Origin: Gammaproteobacteria bacterium
GTDB lineage: Bacteria; Pseudomonadota; Gammaproteobacteria; Xanthomonadales; Marinicellaceae
NCBI GenBank assembly: GCA_030426065.1
Contig: JAUHZH010000121.1
Coordinates: 1 to 6,793, forward strand
Direction: 5' to 3'
Length of the DNA: 6,793 bases
The notes under the pieces are model-generated. The model was not told the origin of the DNA. It made no database searches and saw only the letters and a program-made list of their open reading frames with translations. The translations under genes were made by a program, and so were the position numbers. Positions 1-5,257 of this stretch are shown here, piece by piece. How positions within the stretch are numbered: position 1 is the first letter of the stretch; each line of letters starts with the position of its first letter.

Positions 1-72
1 ATGGTTCGGCACCCGAGCATCCCAAGCTTGTTGGTTGATGGTCAGATGATCAGGTGCCTTGGGGTCCATCAT
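1..72 (-). CDS. Probable class I SAM-dependent methyltransferase, N-terminal fragment
   Basis: Reading the minus strand, an open frame begins with two consecutive ATG codons (72-70 and 69-67) right after an in-frame TGA (75-73) and runs open to the window edge, giving 23-24 residues. The stretch NQQAWDARVPNH resembles the N-terminal helix of a class of SAM-dependent methyltransferases that begin with an N-x-x-x-W-(D/N)-x-R-(V/T)-x-x-H pattern ahead of the SAM-binding fold. The SAM-binding motifs lie outside the window, so the family call rests on this short pattern alone. The first ATG overlaps the stop of the beta-helix gene as ATGA, an arrangement typical of translational coupling. A GGA lies 4 nt before the first ATG and 7 nt before the second, so the second has the better ribosome spacing. 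The methylation substrate cannot be inferred. Confidence 0.55.
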   Translation of the reverse strand, partial: MMDPKAPDHLTINQQAWDARVPNH

Positions 73-1433
73 TCAGTCCATTGTGCACAGGCGCCAGATT
101 CAAAACCATCGATGAACAAGGCATCAGCTGCCACGTTGAGTTGGTCGATTGGCGAGGTGGCAAAAGGCGTGAATCCGACGACCCCAGCACTGCCGCCCCC
201 TTGCCCCAACAAGTCATTGGCTTGGTCTGAAATGGCTTCACCTGTGCCCATGCTGCTGGGGTGATTTGGGCCGCTGGCGTCATTCCACCAGTTGTTGCTG
301 GCATCCACTGTTGCATTCAAACCGGCATGCAAGGCAGCCGTTGCTGAATCACGCCAGTTGTTGTTGTTAATCTGGACTGACGTGTTGTCGGTCAAATCAT
401 TGGACAGAATCACACCAAAGTCATTGTTGGTGAATTGACTGCAACTGATATCAATCGACGTGTTGTCATTGTTTTCTGGCGTCGCCACGATCCCAACCCC
501 AGCGATGGCGTTGTCGATGACGTCCAGGTGTGACAATTGAACAGCGCCTCCGACCACAAGGTAAACCCCCTCGAAATTGGTGGGGATGCCATTGCCTTCA
601 AACAGGCTGTGACGGATGGTGGTGTTGGTTGCCAATTCCACGACCAGCCCTTCACCAGGGTTTTCTTTCGCTTCCATGTGACTGATATCTACCGCACCTG
701 AAGTGCTGATATCAGCACCGGCTGAATCTCCTGAAACCACACCGTTGTTATTCACTTGCGTGTTGTTGATCGAGACGGTCATGTCAATGTTGCTGCCATT
801 GGTGTCAATGCGCAGCCCTTCATCACCATTGCCTGATGCCACCACAGCATCTATGGTGACCGTGGTGCCAGCCAAACCATCCAAGTTAAAACCTGCTTTG
901 GTGTTGCCATTGGCTTGGGTGTTCAGGATGGTGATGTCATGGCCACCAGCCACCACCTCTACATCAATGCCGTCTTCTGGTGCATTGTCTGCGGTGACGT
1001 GGTTCAACATGATGTCACCCGCAATGGCATCCAAATCGATGGCATCGTCATTGGTCGATTGCGTGATGAATCCCACCAAACTGAAACCGCCATTGAAGAC
1101 ATTGCCCAAATGCGTGAATGCTGGCCCTGCTTGACCATCCACTGTGGCGGTGCCGACACTCAAAGCATCATTGGCATCAACAGAAACAAAACCGATGTTG
1201 CCTTCCTGTGGCTGTGGCAAGGAAGTCCCCATGCCACTCAAGTTCACCGACTCCTGATACACACCCGGAAACACGCGAATTTCATCGTTTGGCATGGCGT
1301 CATTGACTGCCGACTGGATGGTTGAATAACATGGCGTCAGGTTGGCACAAACGCCACCGGTATCAACATACAAAGACGCGGCATGGGCAGAAGAACCCAC
1401 AACAGCAACCAAAACACAAATCATTTTTTTCAT
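69..1433 (-). CDS. Secreted right-handed parallel beta-helix repeat protein with C-terminal DGFESG tail
   Basis: A 454-residue exported protein. Residues 1-18 form a Sec signal peptide (MKK, hydrophobic core VLVAVVG, then SSAHA-AS for signal peptidase I). Residues 20-65 (YVDTGG, C30/C35, a STIQSAV segment, then FPGVYQESV) are the usual N-cap of pectate-lyase-like solenoids. From about 120 to 390 there are rungs of roughly 24-27 residues, each with alternating hydrophobics and N/D/G turns (DGIDVEV, AGFNLDG, EGLRIDT, EGLVVEL). The final rung holds NWWNDASGP at 381-389, a motif common in NosD/PbH1 helices. The last 16 residues (LFIDGFESG-ACAQW-TE) form a conserved-looking tail. I see no obvious lyase active site, so the role (polysaccharide binding, cleavage or surface structure) is open. 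The start is ATG at 1433, with an AGAG sequence 8 nt upstream. The GTG at 1442 overlaps that site and is less likely. Confidence 0.9.
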   Translation of the reverse strand: MKKMICVLVAVVGSSAHAASLYVDTGGVCANLTPCYSTIQSAVNDAMPNDEIRVFPGVYQESVNLSGMGTSLPQPQEGNIGFVSVDANDALSVGTATVDGQAGPAFTHLGNVFNGGFSLVGFITQSTNDDAIDLDAIAGDIMLNHVTADNAPEDGIDVEVVAGGHDITILNTQANGNTKAGFNLDGLAGTTVTIDAVVASGNGDEGLRIDTNGSNIDMTVSINNTQVNNNGVVSGDSAGADISTSGAVDISHMEAKENPGEGLVVELATNTTIRHSLFEGNGIPTNFEGVYLVVGGAVQLSHLDVIDNAIAGVGIVATPENNDNTSIDISCSQFTNNDFGVILSNDLTDNTSVQINNNNWRDSATAALHAGLNATVDASNNWWNDASGPNHPSSMGTGEAISDQANDLLGQGGGSAGVVGFTPFATSPIDQLNVAADALFIDGFESGACAQWTE

Positions 1434-1459
1434 GGTACACACTCTTTTATTGGATGCAC

Positions 1460-1492
1460 ATCATAGCGTAAAGGCCACAGAAATTGATTCAA
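1460..1492 (-). promoter_or_regulatory. Weak candidate promoter for the beta-helix gene
   Basis: On the minus strand TATGAT (1465-1460) matches the sigma-70 -10 hexamer at 5 of 6 positions and lies 26 nt before the ATG at 1433, leaving a short leader. The best -35-like hexamer is TTGAAT (1492-1487), but the 21-nt spacer is longer than the normal 16-18. The -10 may be real and the -35 is doubtful. The only gene further upstream on this strand, the sirtuin, is separated by the palindromic element, so an independent promoter is expected here. Confidence 0.25.
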
Positions 1493-1543
1493 CGATCCTG
1501 AATAAAATTGGTTCAGAGACCACTGCATAAGTCTGGGTCTTTG

Positions 1544-1637
1544 AAAAAAAGAATTAAAATTCTAAAGGGCAAGGAAGCAAATGCAAGTAATAGCTTGCTA
1601 TTGCTCAGTTTGCTGACGCAGCAATTTAGGATTTTAA
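1544..1637 (-). terminator. Possible rho-independent terminator for the sirtuin transcript
   Basis: On the minus strand, downstream of the sirtuin stop, the long-armed palindrome (1637-1554) is followed by TTC and a run of seven T (1550-1544). The basal A/T-rich stem directly precedes the T run, and the more stable apical hairpin (1613-1577) lies about 27 nt further upstream. Spacing is therefore not that of a classical compact terminator, but the structure plus T run could stop transcription before the beta-helix gene. Confidence 0.3.
1554..1637. repeat. 84-bp palindromic repeat with nested hairpin
   Basis: The outer arms TTAAAATTCTAAA (1554-1566) and TTTAGGATTTTAA (1625-1637) are inverted repeats matching at 12 of 13 positions, and the single difference can pair as a G-U wobble in one transcript. 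Nested inside, GCAAA (1577-1581) pairs with TTTGC (1609-1613), and AGTAATAGC (1586-1594) pairs with GCTATTGCT (1597-1605) across a 2-base turn, with one wobble. A further small hairpin, GCTG-ACG-CAGC, lies at 1612-1622. Such nested symmetry suggests a cruciform or RNA-folding unit, and it forms the core of the proposed MITE-like element. Whether it is repeated elsewhere in the genome cannot be seen from this window. Confidence 0.65.
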
Positions 1638-1674
1638 ACTTGCCTTAAGGGCCCTACTTTTGGTTTTACATGAT

Positions 1675-2415
1675 TCACGTCTTATTCAGAGGCCTCGTTA
1701 AATCCAACGATTGAAAAAAGCTGGGAACCACTTCTGTGGCTGGCCCGTAATGCGCGGACTGAAAGGCATTTTGTTGATCACCCGGCTCCAAATTCAGTTC
1801 CACGGTTTCAGCCCCTGCTTGGTTGGCCAGTTCAACAAAACCAGCAGCAGGATAAACCGACCCAGACGTACCGATGGAGACAAAAAGGTCGCAATCCAAC
1901 AAAGCCGCCATGATGGCATCCATTTGGTAAGGCATTTCACCAAACCACACGATGTCGGGCCGCAAGCCCCCCACGCGTCCACAATTTCCACATTGAGACT
2001 TCACATCCAACTCACCCAATTCAGCACTTTTGTGGTGACAATGAACACAAAACTTCTTTTTCAACTCACCGTGCATGTGAACCATATTTTGGCTCCCCGC
2101 ACGCTCATGCAAATCATCGACATTTTGCGTCACCAGCAGGCATTCATCAAAATGTGCTTCTGCTTGGGCCAAAGCCAAATGAGCAGCGTTGGGCTCGACC
2201 GTTTGCAGATTGGCCCGACGCATGTTGTAAAAGCGATGCACCAGCTCCGGATTGCGGTCAAAAGCTTCTGGCGTGGCCACTTCTTCAACCCGGTGGTTCT
2301 CCCACAGCCCATCATTGTCTCTGAACGTCAACAAACCGCTTTCTGCAGAAATCCCCGCACCAGTAAGTACCACCACTTTTGTTTTATTGAATTTGTTCAA
2401 AAAATAACCTTTCAC
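1675..2415 (-). CDS. cobB: NAD-dependent protein deacylase, sirtuin class III (CobB/SIRT5-like)
   Basis: A cytoplasmic enzyme that removes acyl groups from lysines using NAD+, yielding nicotinamide and O-acyl-ADP-ribose. The NAD-binding motif GAGISAESG is at 19-27, followed by TFRD (30-33). TQNVDDLH is at 96-103 and the catalytic histidine is H115 in HMHGE. The zinc ligands C123, C126, C142 and C145 form two intact CxxC pairs. RPDIVWFGE follows, then GTSGSVYPAAG (182-192) and NLEPG (208-212). Y63 and R66 in FYNMRR match the YxxR pair that in E. coli CobB and human SIRT5 favours succinyl/malonyl lysine, so desuccinylase activity is likely. Length (246) is normal. Position 2415 is a GTG without a clear Shine-Dalgarno; TTG at 2400 (241 residues) has AAAGG 7 nt upstream and may be the true start. 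The last six residues and stop lie within the palindromic element, just past the conserved fold. Confidence 0.95.
   Translation of the reverse strand: MKGYFLNKFNKTKVVVLTGAGISAESGLLTFRDNDGLWENHRVEEVATPEAFDRNPELVHRFYNMRRANLQTVEPNAAHLALAQAEAHFDECLLVTQNVDDLHERAGSQNMVHMHGELKKKFCVHCHHKSAELGELDVKSQCGNCGRVGGLRPDIVWFGEMPYQMDAIMAALLDCDLFVSIGTSGSVYPAAGFVELANQAGAETVELNLEPGDQQNAFQSAHYGPATEVVPSFFQSLDLTRPLNKT
2408..2412 (-). promoter_or_regulatory. Shine-Dalgarno AAAGG favouring the TTG start at 2400 of the sirtuin
   Basis: AAAGG on the minus strand lies 7 nt before TTG (2400-2398), an ideal spacing. The upstream GTG at 2415 has no purine-rich site at the right distance. If this site is used, the protein begins with a start methionine followed by NKFNKTKVVVLTGAG, close to the usual short N-terminus before the Rossmann strand of bacterial sirtuins. 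Confidence 0.45.
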
Positions 2416-2458
2416 TCAATTCTGTCGTTAGATTGACTTTAACATTGAAGAACAAGCC

Positions 2459-3568
2459 ATGGCCATCAACAGACGAACATTTTTAAGAAACAGCATGGGT
2501 GCGGCTTTGATCGGTGCATCAGGTCTCACCGCATGTGGTCACAAAAAACACATCAACAAAGCCGGCTCTGAAGCCCCGATGGTCATCAATGGCAACATGG
2601 TCATAACGCCTGAATTCGGTGAGCCTTTGAGTCAAGACATGAAAAATCAGCTCAAAGCCACCGGTTTGACAGCTTTCAAGTTGTCAATTGGCGGTAGCAA
2701 AGGAACCTACCAACAAACCAAAGACATGTTGGACTCTTTGCACCACATTTACGACGCCAACCCCGATGTCTTCATGCCCATCCAAACTTCAGCAGATTTG
2801 CAAAAAGCTCATGCTTCAGGCCGCATCGGCATCATTTATTCATTTGAAGCTGCGACCATGTTGGTCGATGACCTGAACCACATCCCCTACTTTGCCAAAC
2901 GCGGTGTGCGCATCATGCAGCCCAGCTACAACAACAGCAATGCCTTTGGCGCAGGCGTGATGTCTTCAGAACAACCACTCACTTTGACCGATTTAGGGGC
3001 GCAAGCCATCGAATTGATGCAGCGCAATCAGGTTCTGGTCGATGTTTCACATTCACATGAACAAACGACCTGGGACATTTTGGAAATCAGCCAAAAACCC
3101 ATTGGCATCACACACGCAGGCTGTCACAGCATCAACCCACACCCACGCAACAAATCAGACGCCATCCTCAAAGCCATCGCCAACCAGGGCGGCGTGGTGG
3201 GCATTTACGAAATGAGTTACCTGACTCCCGATTTGAAACAGCAATCCATGGACGCCTTCATGGCACACATTTTCCATGCCATCAACACCTGTGGTGTTGA
3301 ACATGTGGGCATCGGCAGTGACACGCCTGTATTGGGGTTTGATACCTCTGAGGCCAGCATGAAACAGTGGAACGAAATCAATGCGATGAGAAAACGCACG
3401 GGTGTGGCTGCACCAGGAGAAGGTCCGCCTCCTTATGTGGTTGGCATCAATGGCCCGCACAAAATGCAAATCATCGCTGACGAATTGAAATCGCGCGGAC
3501 TCAGTCAAAACAGCACAGACAAAATCATGGGCAATAATTTTGCGAGGTTGTTCAAAGCCAACTTTTAA
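2459..3568 (+). CDS. Tat-exported lipoprotein-like M19 (membrane dipeptidase) family protein lacking the HxD motif
   Basis: A 369-residue member of the renal/membrane dipeptidase family (peptidase M19), a TIM-barrel metallohydrolase acting on dipeptides. The N-terminus has a twin-arginine signal (RRTFLRN, R5-R6) and a lipobox LTAC with C26, so it is probably folded and cofactor-loaded before export and lipid-anchored in the periplasm. Family landmarks are YSFEAA with bridging E130, RIMQPSYNNSN (151-161), DVSH with H198, ITHAGCHS with H219, HPRN-SD with R230 and D234, GIGSD with D288, and the terminal GNNFARLF. The N-terminal metal motif, normally DGHxD, reads NGNMV (44-48), so the histidine and aspartate ligands of the first metal are missing. 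The substrate-side histidine of mammalian enzymes aligns with Y157. It may bind one metal or have changed chemistry. ATG at 2459 has a weak GAAG upstream. It diverges from the sirtuin with 43 bp between them. Confidence 0.88.
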   Translation: MAINRRTFLRNSMGAALIGASGLTACGHKKHINKAGSEAPMVINGNMVITPEFGEPLSQDMKNQLKATGLTAFKLSIGGSKGTYQQTKDMLDSLHHIYDANPDVFMPIQTSADLQKAHASGRIGIIYSFEAATMLVDDLNHIPYFAKRGVRIMQPSYNNSNAFGAGVMSSEQPLTLTDLGAQAIELMQRNQVLVDVSHSHEQTTWDILEISQKPIGITHAGCHSINPHPRNKSDAILKAIANQGGVVGIYEMSYLTPDLKQQSMDAFMAHIFHAINTCGVEHVGIGSDTPVLGFDTSEASMKQWNEINAMRKRTGVAAPGEGPPPYVVGINGPHKMQIIADELKSRGLSQNSTDKIMGNNFARLFKANF

Positions 3569-3580
3569 AAAACAGACCAG

Positions 3581-3601
3581 CCTTTATCGAAACGAGTAAG
3601 G
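3581..3601 (-). terminator. Weak hairpin between convergent dipeptidase and TerC genes
   Basis: CCTTTATCG (3581-3589) and CGAGTAAGG (3593-3601) pair at 7 of 9 positions around an AAA loop, with a two-base internal mismatch. On the minus strand, after the TerC stop, the stem is followed about 8 nt later by a run of six T. The stem is short and the T run distant, so terminator function is uncertain. It is the only candidate in the 41-bp convergent gap. Confidence 0.25.
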
Positions 3602-3609
3602 AACACCCA

Positions 3610-4362
3610 TCATTCTTTGATCTTTTTATTGAGCTTGATGGATTCCTGCTGTTTTGCATGGCGAGAACGCACCCGTATGTTCAACAGTTCCACCGCGAAT
3701 GAAAATGCCATCGCGAAGTAAACATAGCCTTTGGGTATGTGCACATCAAAACCTTCTGATATCAAAGTGAATCCAATCATGATCAAGAACGACAAGGCCA
3801 ACATTTTGATGGTTGGGTTGGCATCAACGAAATCGCCGATGGGTTTGGCTGCCAACAGCATCACCAAAACCGAGGCCACGACCGCAATCACCATGATGCT
3901 GATGTGATCCACCAAGCCCACGGCCGTGATCACAGAGTCCAAAGAAAACACCACATCCAGAATGGCGATCTGGGTGATTACTGAGGCATAACTGACAGTG
4001 GGTTTGGCAGTGGTTTCAGCCGGTTTGAGCTCCAAACTCACGTGGATTTCATGGGTGGCTTTGGCCAGCAAAAACAAACCACCGGTGATCAGTATCAAAT
4101 CTCGACCTGAAATTTCGTTCCCAAAAACCTGAAACAAAGGTTCAATCAATCCCATGACCCAGACCAAACCAAACAACAACAGCAAGCGACTGATCATGGC
4201 CATGGCCAAGCCTATCGTTCTGGCCTTGTCCCTTTGCTCAGCGGGCAAACGGCCCACCAATATGGAGATGAAAATGATGTTGTCGATGCCCAAAACAATT
4301 TCGATGGCCATCAAAGAAGCCAATGCCACCCATGCTTCTGGGCTGCTGATCCATTCAAACAT
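3610..4362 (-). CDS. TerC family integral membrane protein, YgdQ-like
   Basis: A 250-residue multipass inner-membrane protein of the TerC family, closest in my judgement to E. coli YgdQ. TerC relatives (Alx, MntP-associated systems, Bacillus YkoY/YceF) have been linked to manganese or other metal ion export, often to supply exoenzymes, and to tellurite or pH stress. YgdQ itself lacks a settled role. The hallmark is the symmetrical pair of acidic motifs: EIVLGIDNIIF (21-31, with E21, D27, N28) in the first helix and LDVVFSLDSVITAVG (135-149, with D136, D142) in the fourth or fifth. SGRDLILITGGLFLL (85-99), ATHEIH (102-107), PTIKMLALSFLIMIGFTLI and PKGYVYFAMAFS are family segments. About seven helices can be drawn, and the tail after 230 is basic and cytosolic-looking. 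ATG at 4362 has a weak GAG 8 nt upstream. It lies 29 bp after DUF2200 and is probably the last gene of that operon. Confidence 0.92.
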   Translation of the reverse strand: MFEWISSPEAWVALASLMAIEIVLGIDNIIFISILVGRLPAEQRDKARTIGLAMAMISRLLLLFGLVWVMGLIEPLFQVFGNEISGRDLILITGGLFLLAKATHEIHVSLELKPAETTAKPTVSYASVITQIAILDVVFSLDSVITAVGLVDHISIMVIAVVASVLVMLLAAKPIGDFVDANPTIKMLALSFLIMIGFTLISEGFDVHIPKGYVYFAMAFSFAVELLNIRVRSRHAKQQESIKLNKKIKE

Positions 4363-4391
4363 AATGATTACTCAATGATCCCGCCCATTGA

Positions 4392-4757
4392 TCAGGGCTT
4401 TCTTAAGATTTTGTCCATGGCACGACCTTTGGCCAGCTCATCGATCAACTTATCCAAATACCGAGTTTTCCGGGTCAGTGGCGTTTCAATGTCCTCAATC
4501 CGATAGCCACAAATCACACCTTTGATCAATTCGGCATTCGGATTCAATGTGGCCTCGGCGAAAAACGTTTCAAAGGTGTTTTCACTGTCTATTTGCGCCT
4601 GGATGGCCGCATCATCAAAGCCAGTCAGCCAGGTGATGACTTGATGTAACTCCGCCACTGTCCGACCTTTTTTCTCCACTTTATTGACATAGAGTGGGTA
4701 TATTTTTGCAAAGATCATTTCAGCAATGCGCTGGTCGTGTTCTGGTGTTGTGGTCAT
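4392..4757 (-). CDS. DUF2200 family protein
   Basis: A small soluble protein of 121 residues matching the whole length of the DUF2200 family, which has no established function. Recognisable family segments are YPLYVNKVEKKGRT (20-33), LHQVITWLTGFD (37-48), TFETFFAEATLNPNA (61-75), IKGVICGYRIEDIETPLT (78-95) and a C-terminal helix YLDKLIDELAKGRAMDKIL (100-118). The strong conservation of the VEKKGR and LNPNA-ICGYR stretches suggests a binding site, but no catalytic motif is evident. I chose ATG at 4757 because the TTG two codons earlier has no advantage and the family's N-terminus starts near here. No good Shine-Dalgarno is visible. The start is 10 bp after the stop of the four-helix membrane protein, so translation may be coupled, and TerC follows 29 bp downstream. 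Confidence 0.88.
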   Translation of the reverse strand: MTTTPEHDQRIAEMIFAKIYPLYVNKVEKKGRTVAELHQVITWLTGFDDAAIQAQIDSENTFETFFAEATLNPNAELIKGVICGYRIEDIETPLTRKTRYLDKLIDELAKGRAMDKILRKP

Positions 4758-4767
4758 AAGCAAAGAT

Positions 4768-5175
4768 TCAATCTAATGAGCTGCGGCCATCTTTGTGGTA
4801 CAAAAACAGCAACAACAGCAGGTAAAACAAAATGGCAACCGTTTGTAACCAGTATATCACCGTACTTTGCCCCTCTGCCAATACCAATTGAAGGGCATCA
4901 GATACATTCACTGAAGCCAATCCCAATACAGTCAAAGCCAATACAATGATGGCTGGCATGGCCACTGCCCTGAGTTTCGATGCACAGTAGAACAATGCCA
5001 CATAAGCCAGGACAGCAAAGGAAATGATCTTGTCCTGATAGGCATGAAAGGGTGTGTCATAGTATATGAACAGCACAGGCAGCTTGATGCCAAAAAAATG
5101 AGCCGCCGCCATAAAGCAGAAATACAAGGCGCCGGCCAGAAATGCAATTTGAGTTGTTTTTGAATTTTCATTCAT
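4768..5175 (-). CDS. Unrecognised four-helix membrane protein
   Basis: A 135-residue hydrophobic protein I cannot assign to a named family. Predicted membrane helices run at about 9-29, 50-66, 69-90 and 105-126. A short polar N-terminus (NENSKTTQ) precedes the first, and the tail YHKDGRSSLD is charged. The loop between helices 1 and 2 contains a distinctive stretch (GIKLPVLFIYYDTPFHAYQD, 29-48) rich in aromatic residues, with D40, H44 and D48, and looks like the conserved part. No signal peptide cleavage site is evident. I prefer ATG at 5175; GTG at 5190 would add five residues (its upstream AAAGG is buried in the terminator stem). It is the first gene of a probable three-gene operon with DUF2200 and TerC, and its start is only 16-25 nt downstream of a terminator-like hairpin. 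Confidence 0.8.
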   Translation of the reverse strand: MNENSKTTQIAFLAGALYFCFMAAAHFFGIKLPVLFIYYDTPFHAYQDKIISFAVLAYVALFYCASKLRAVAMPAIIVLALTVLGLASVNVSDALQLVLAEGQSTVIYWLQTVAILFYLLLLLFLYHKDGRSSLD

Positions 5176-5190
5176 GGTCTTTATTCTCAC

Positions 5191-5226
5191 ATAAAAGAGA
5201 CCTTTGCTTGAGGACCAAGCAAAGGT
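5191..5226 (-). terminator. Rho-independent terminator after the FMN reductase gene
   Basis: An 11-bp perfect inverted repeat: ACCTTTGCTTG (5200-5210) and CAAGCAAAGGT (5216-5226), with a 5-base loop. On the minus strand it lies 31 nt after the reductase stop and is followed by CTCTTTTAT (5199-5191), a somewhat interrupted T tract. In the other orientation it is followed by TTTATTG, but no plus-strand gene needs it. It should end the pirin-reductase transcript, or at least weaken read-through into the downstream operon, whose first start codon follows almost immediately. Confidence 0.7.
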
Positions 5227-5257
5227 TTATTGTATCACTTTGAAAGAAAAGCCCTCG

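Larger units (their letters stand above)
1516..1696. mobile_element. MITE-like non-coding element with imperfect 18-bp terminal inverted repeats
   Basis: The left end reads GAGACCACTGCATAAGTC (1516-1533). The reverse complement of the right end (1679-1696) reads GAGGCCTCTGAATAAGAC, identical at 14 of 18 positions. The enclosed 181 bp have no credible ORF but carry an internal palindrome at 1554-1637, A/T-rich arms and a T7 run on the minus strand. Short size, terminal inverted repeats and internal symmetry fit a miniature inverted-repeat transposable element. GAGACC-type ends recall some IS5-family insertion sequences, but that link is from memory. I see no clean target-site duplication (TTCA on the left, GTTA on the right), so it would be an old insertion. 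The right end lies inside the sirtuin reading frame. The alternative is a conserved structured intergenic element, with the end similarity partly chance. Confidence 0.5.

Noticed and set aside
703..1325. Long plus-strand open frames opposite the beta-helix gene
   Set aside because: They are antisense shadows. The minus frame has a signal peptide, solenoid repeats and a known C-terminal tail, while the plus frames lack ribosome sites and protein-like motifs.
1516..1540. Small hairpin AGACC-CAG-ACT / AGT-GGTCT on the minus strand as a terminator
   Set aside because: It has a three-base bulge and no following T run. It is better explained as part of the terminal repeat region of the element.
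1510..1700. Target-site duplication flanking the MITE-like element
   Set aside because: The flanking bases (TTCA on the left, GTTA on the right) do not match well enough to claim a duplication.
1711..2436. A 241-codon plus-strand frame opposite the sirtuin
   Set aside because: It runs exactly antisense to an unambiguous sirtuin with all catalytic motifs, and its translation shows no recognisable domain.
2394..2450. Sigma-70 promoter for the dipeptidase (TTGTTC with downstream hexamers)
   Set aside because: No -10 hexamer with an acceptable match sits at 16-18 bp from any -35-like sequence.
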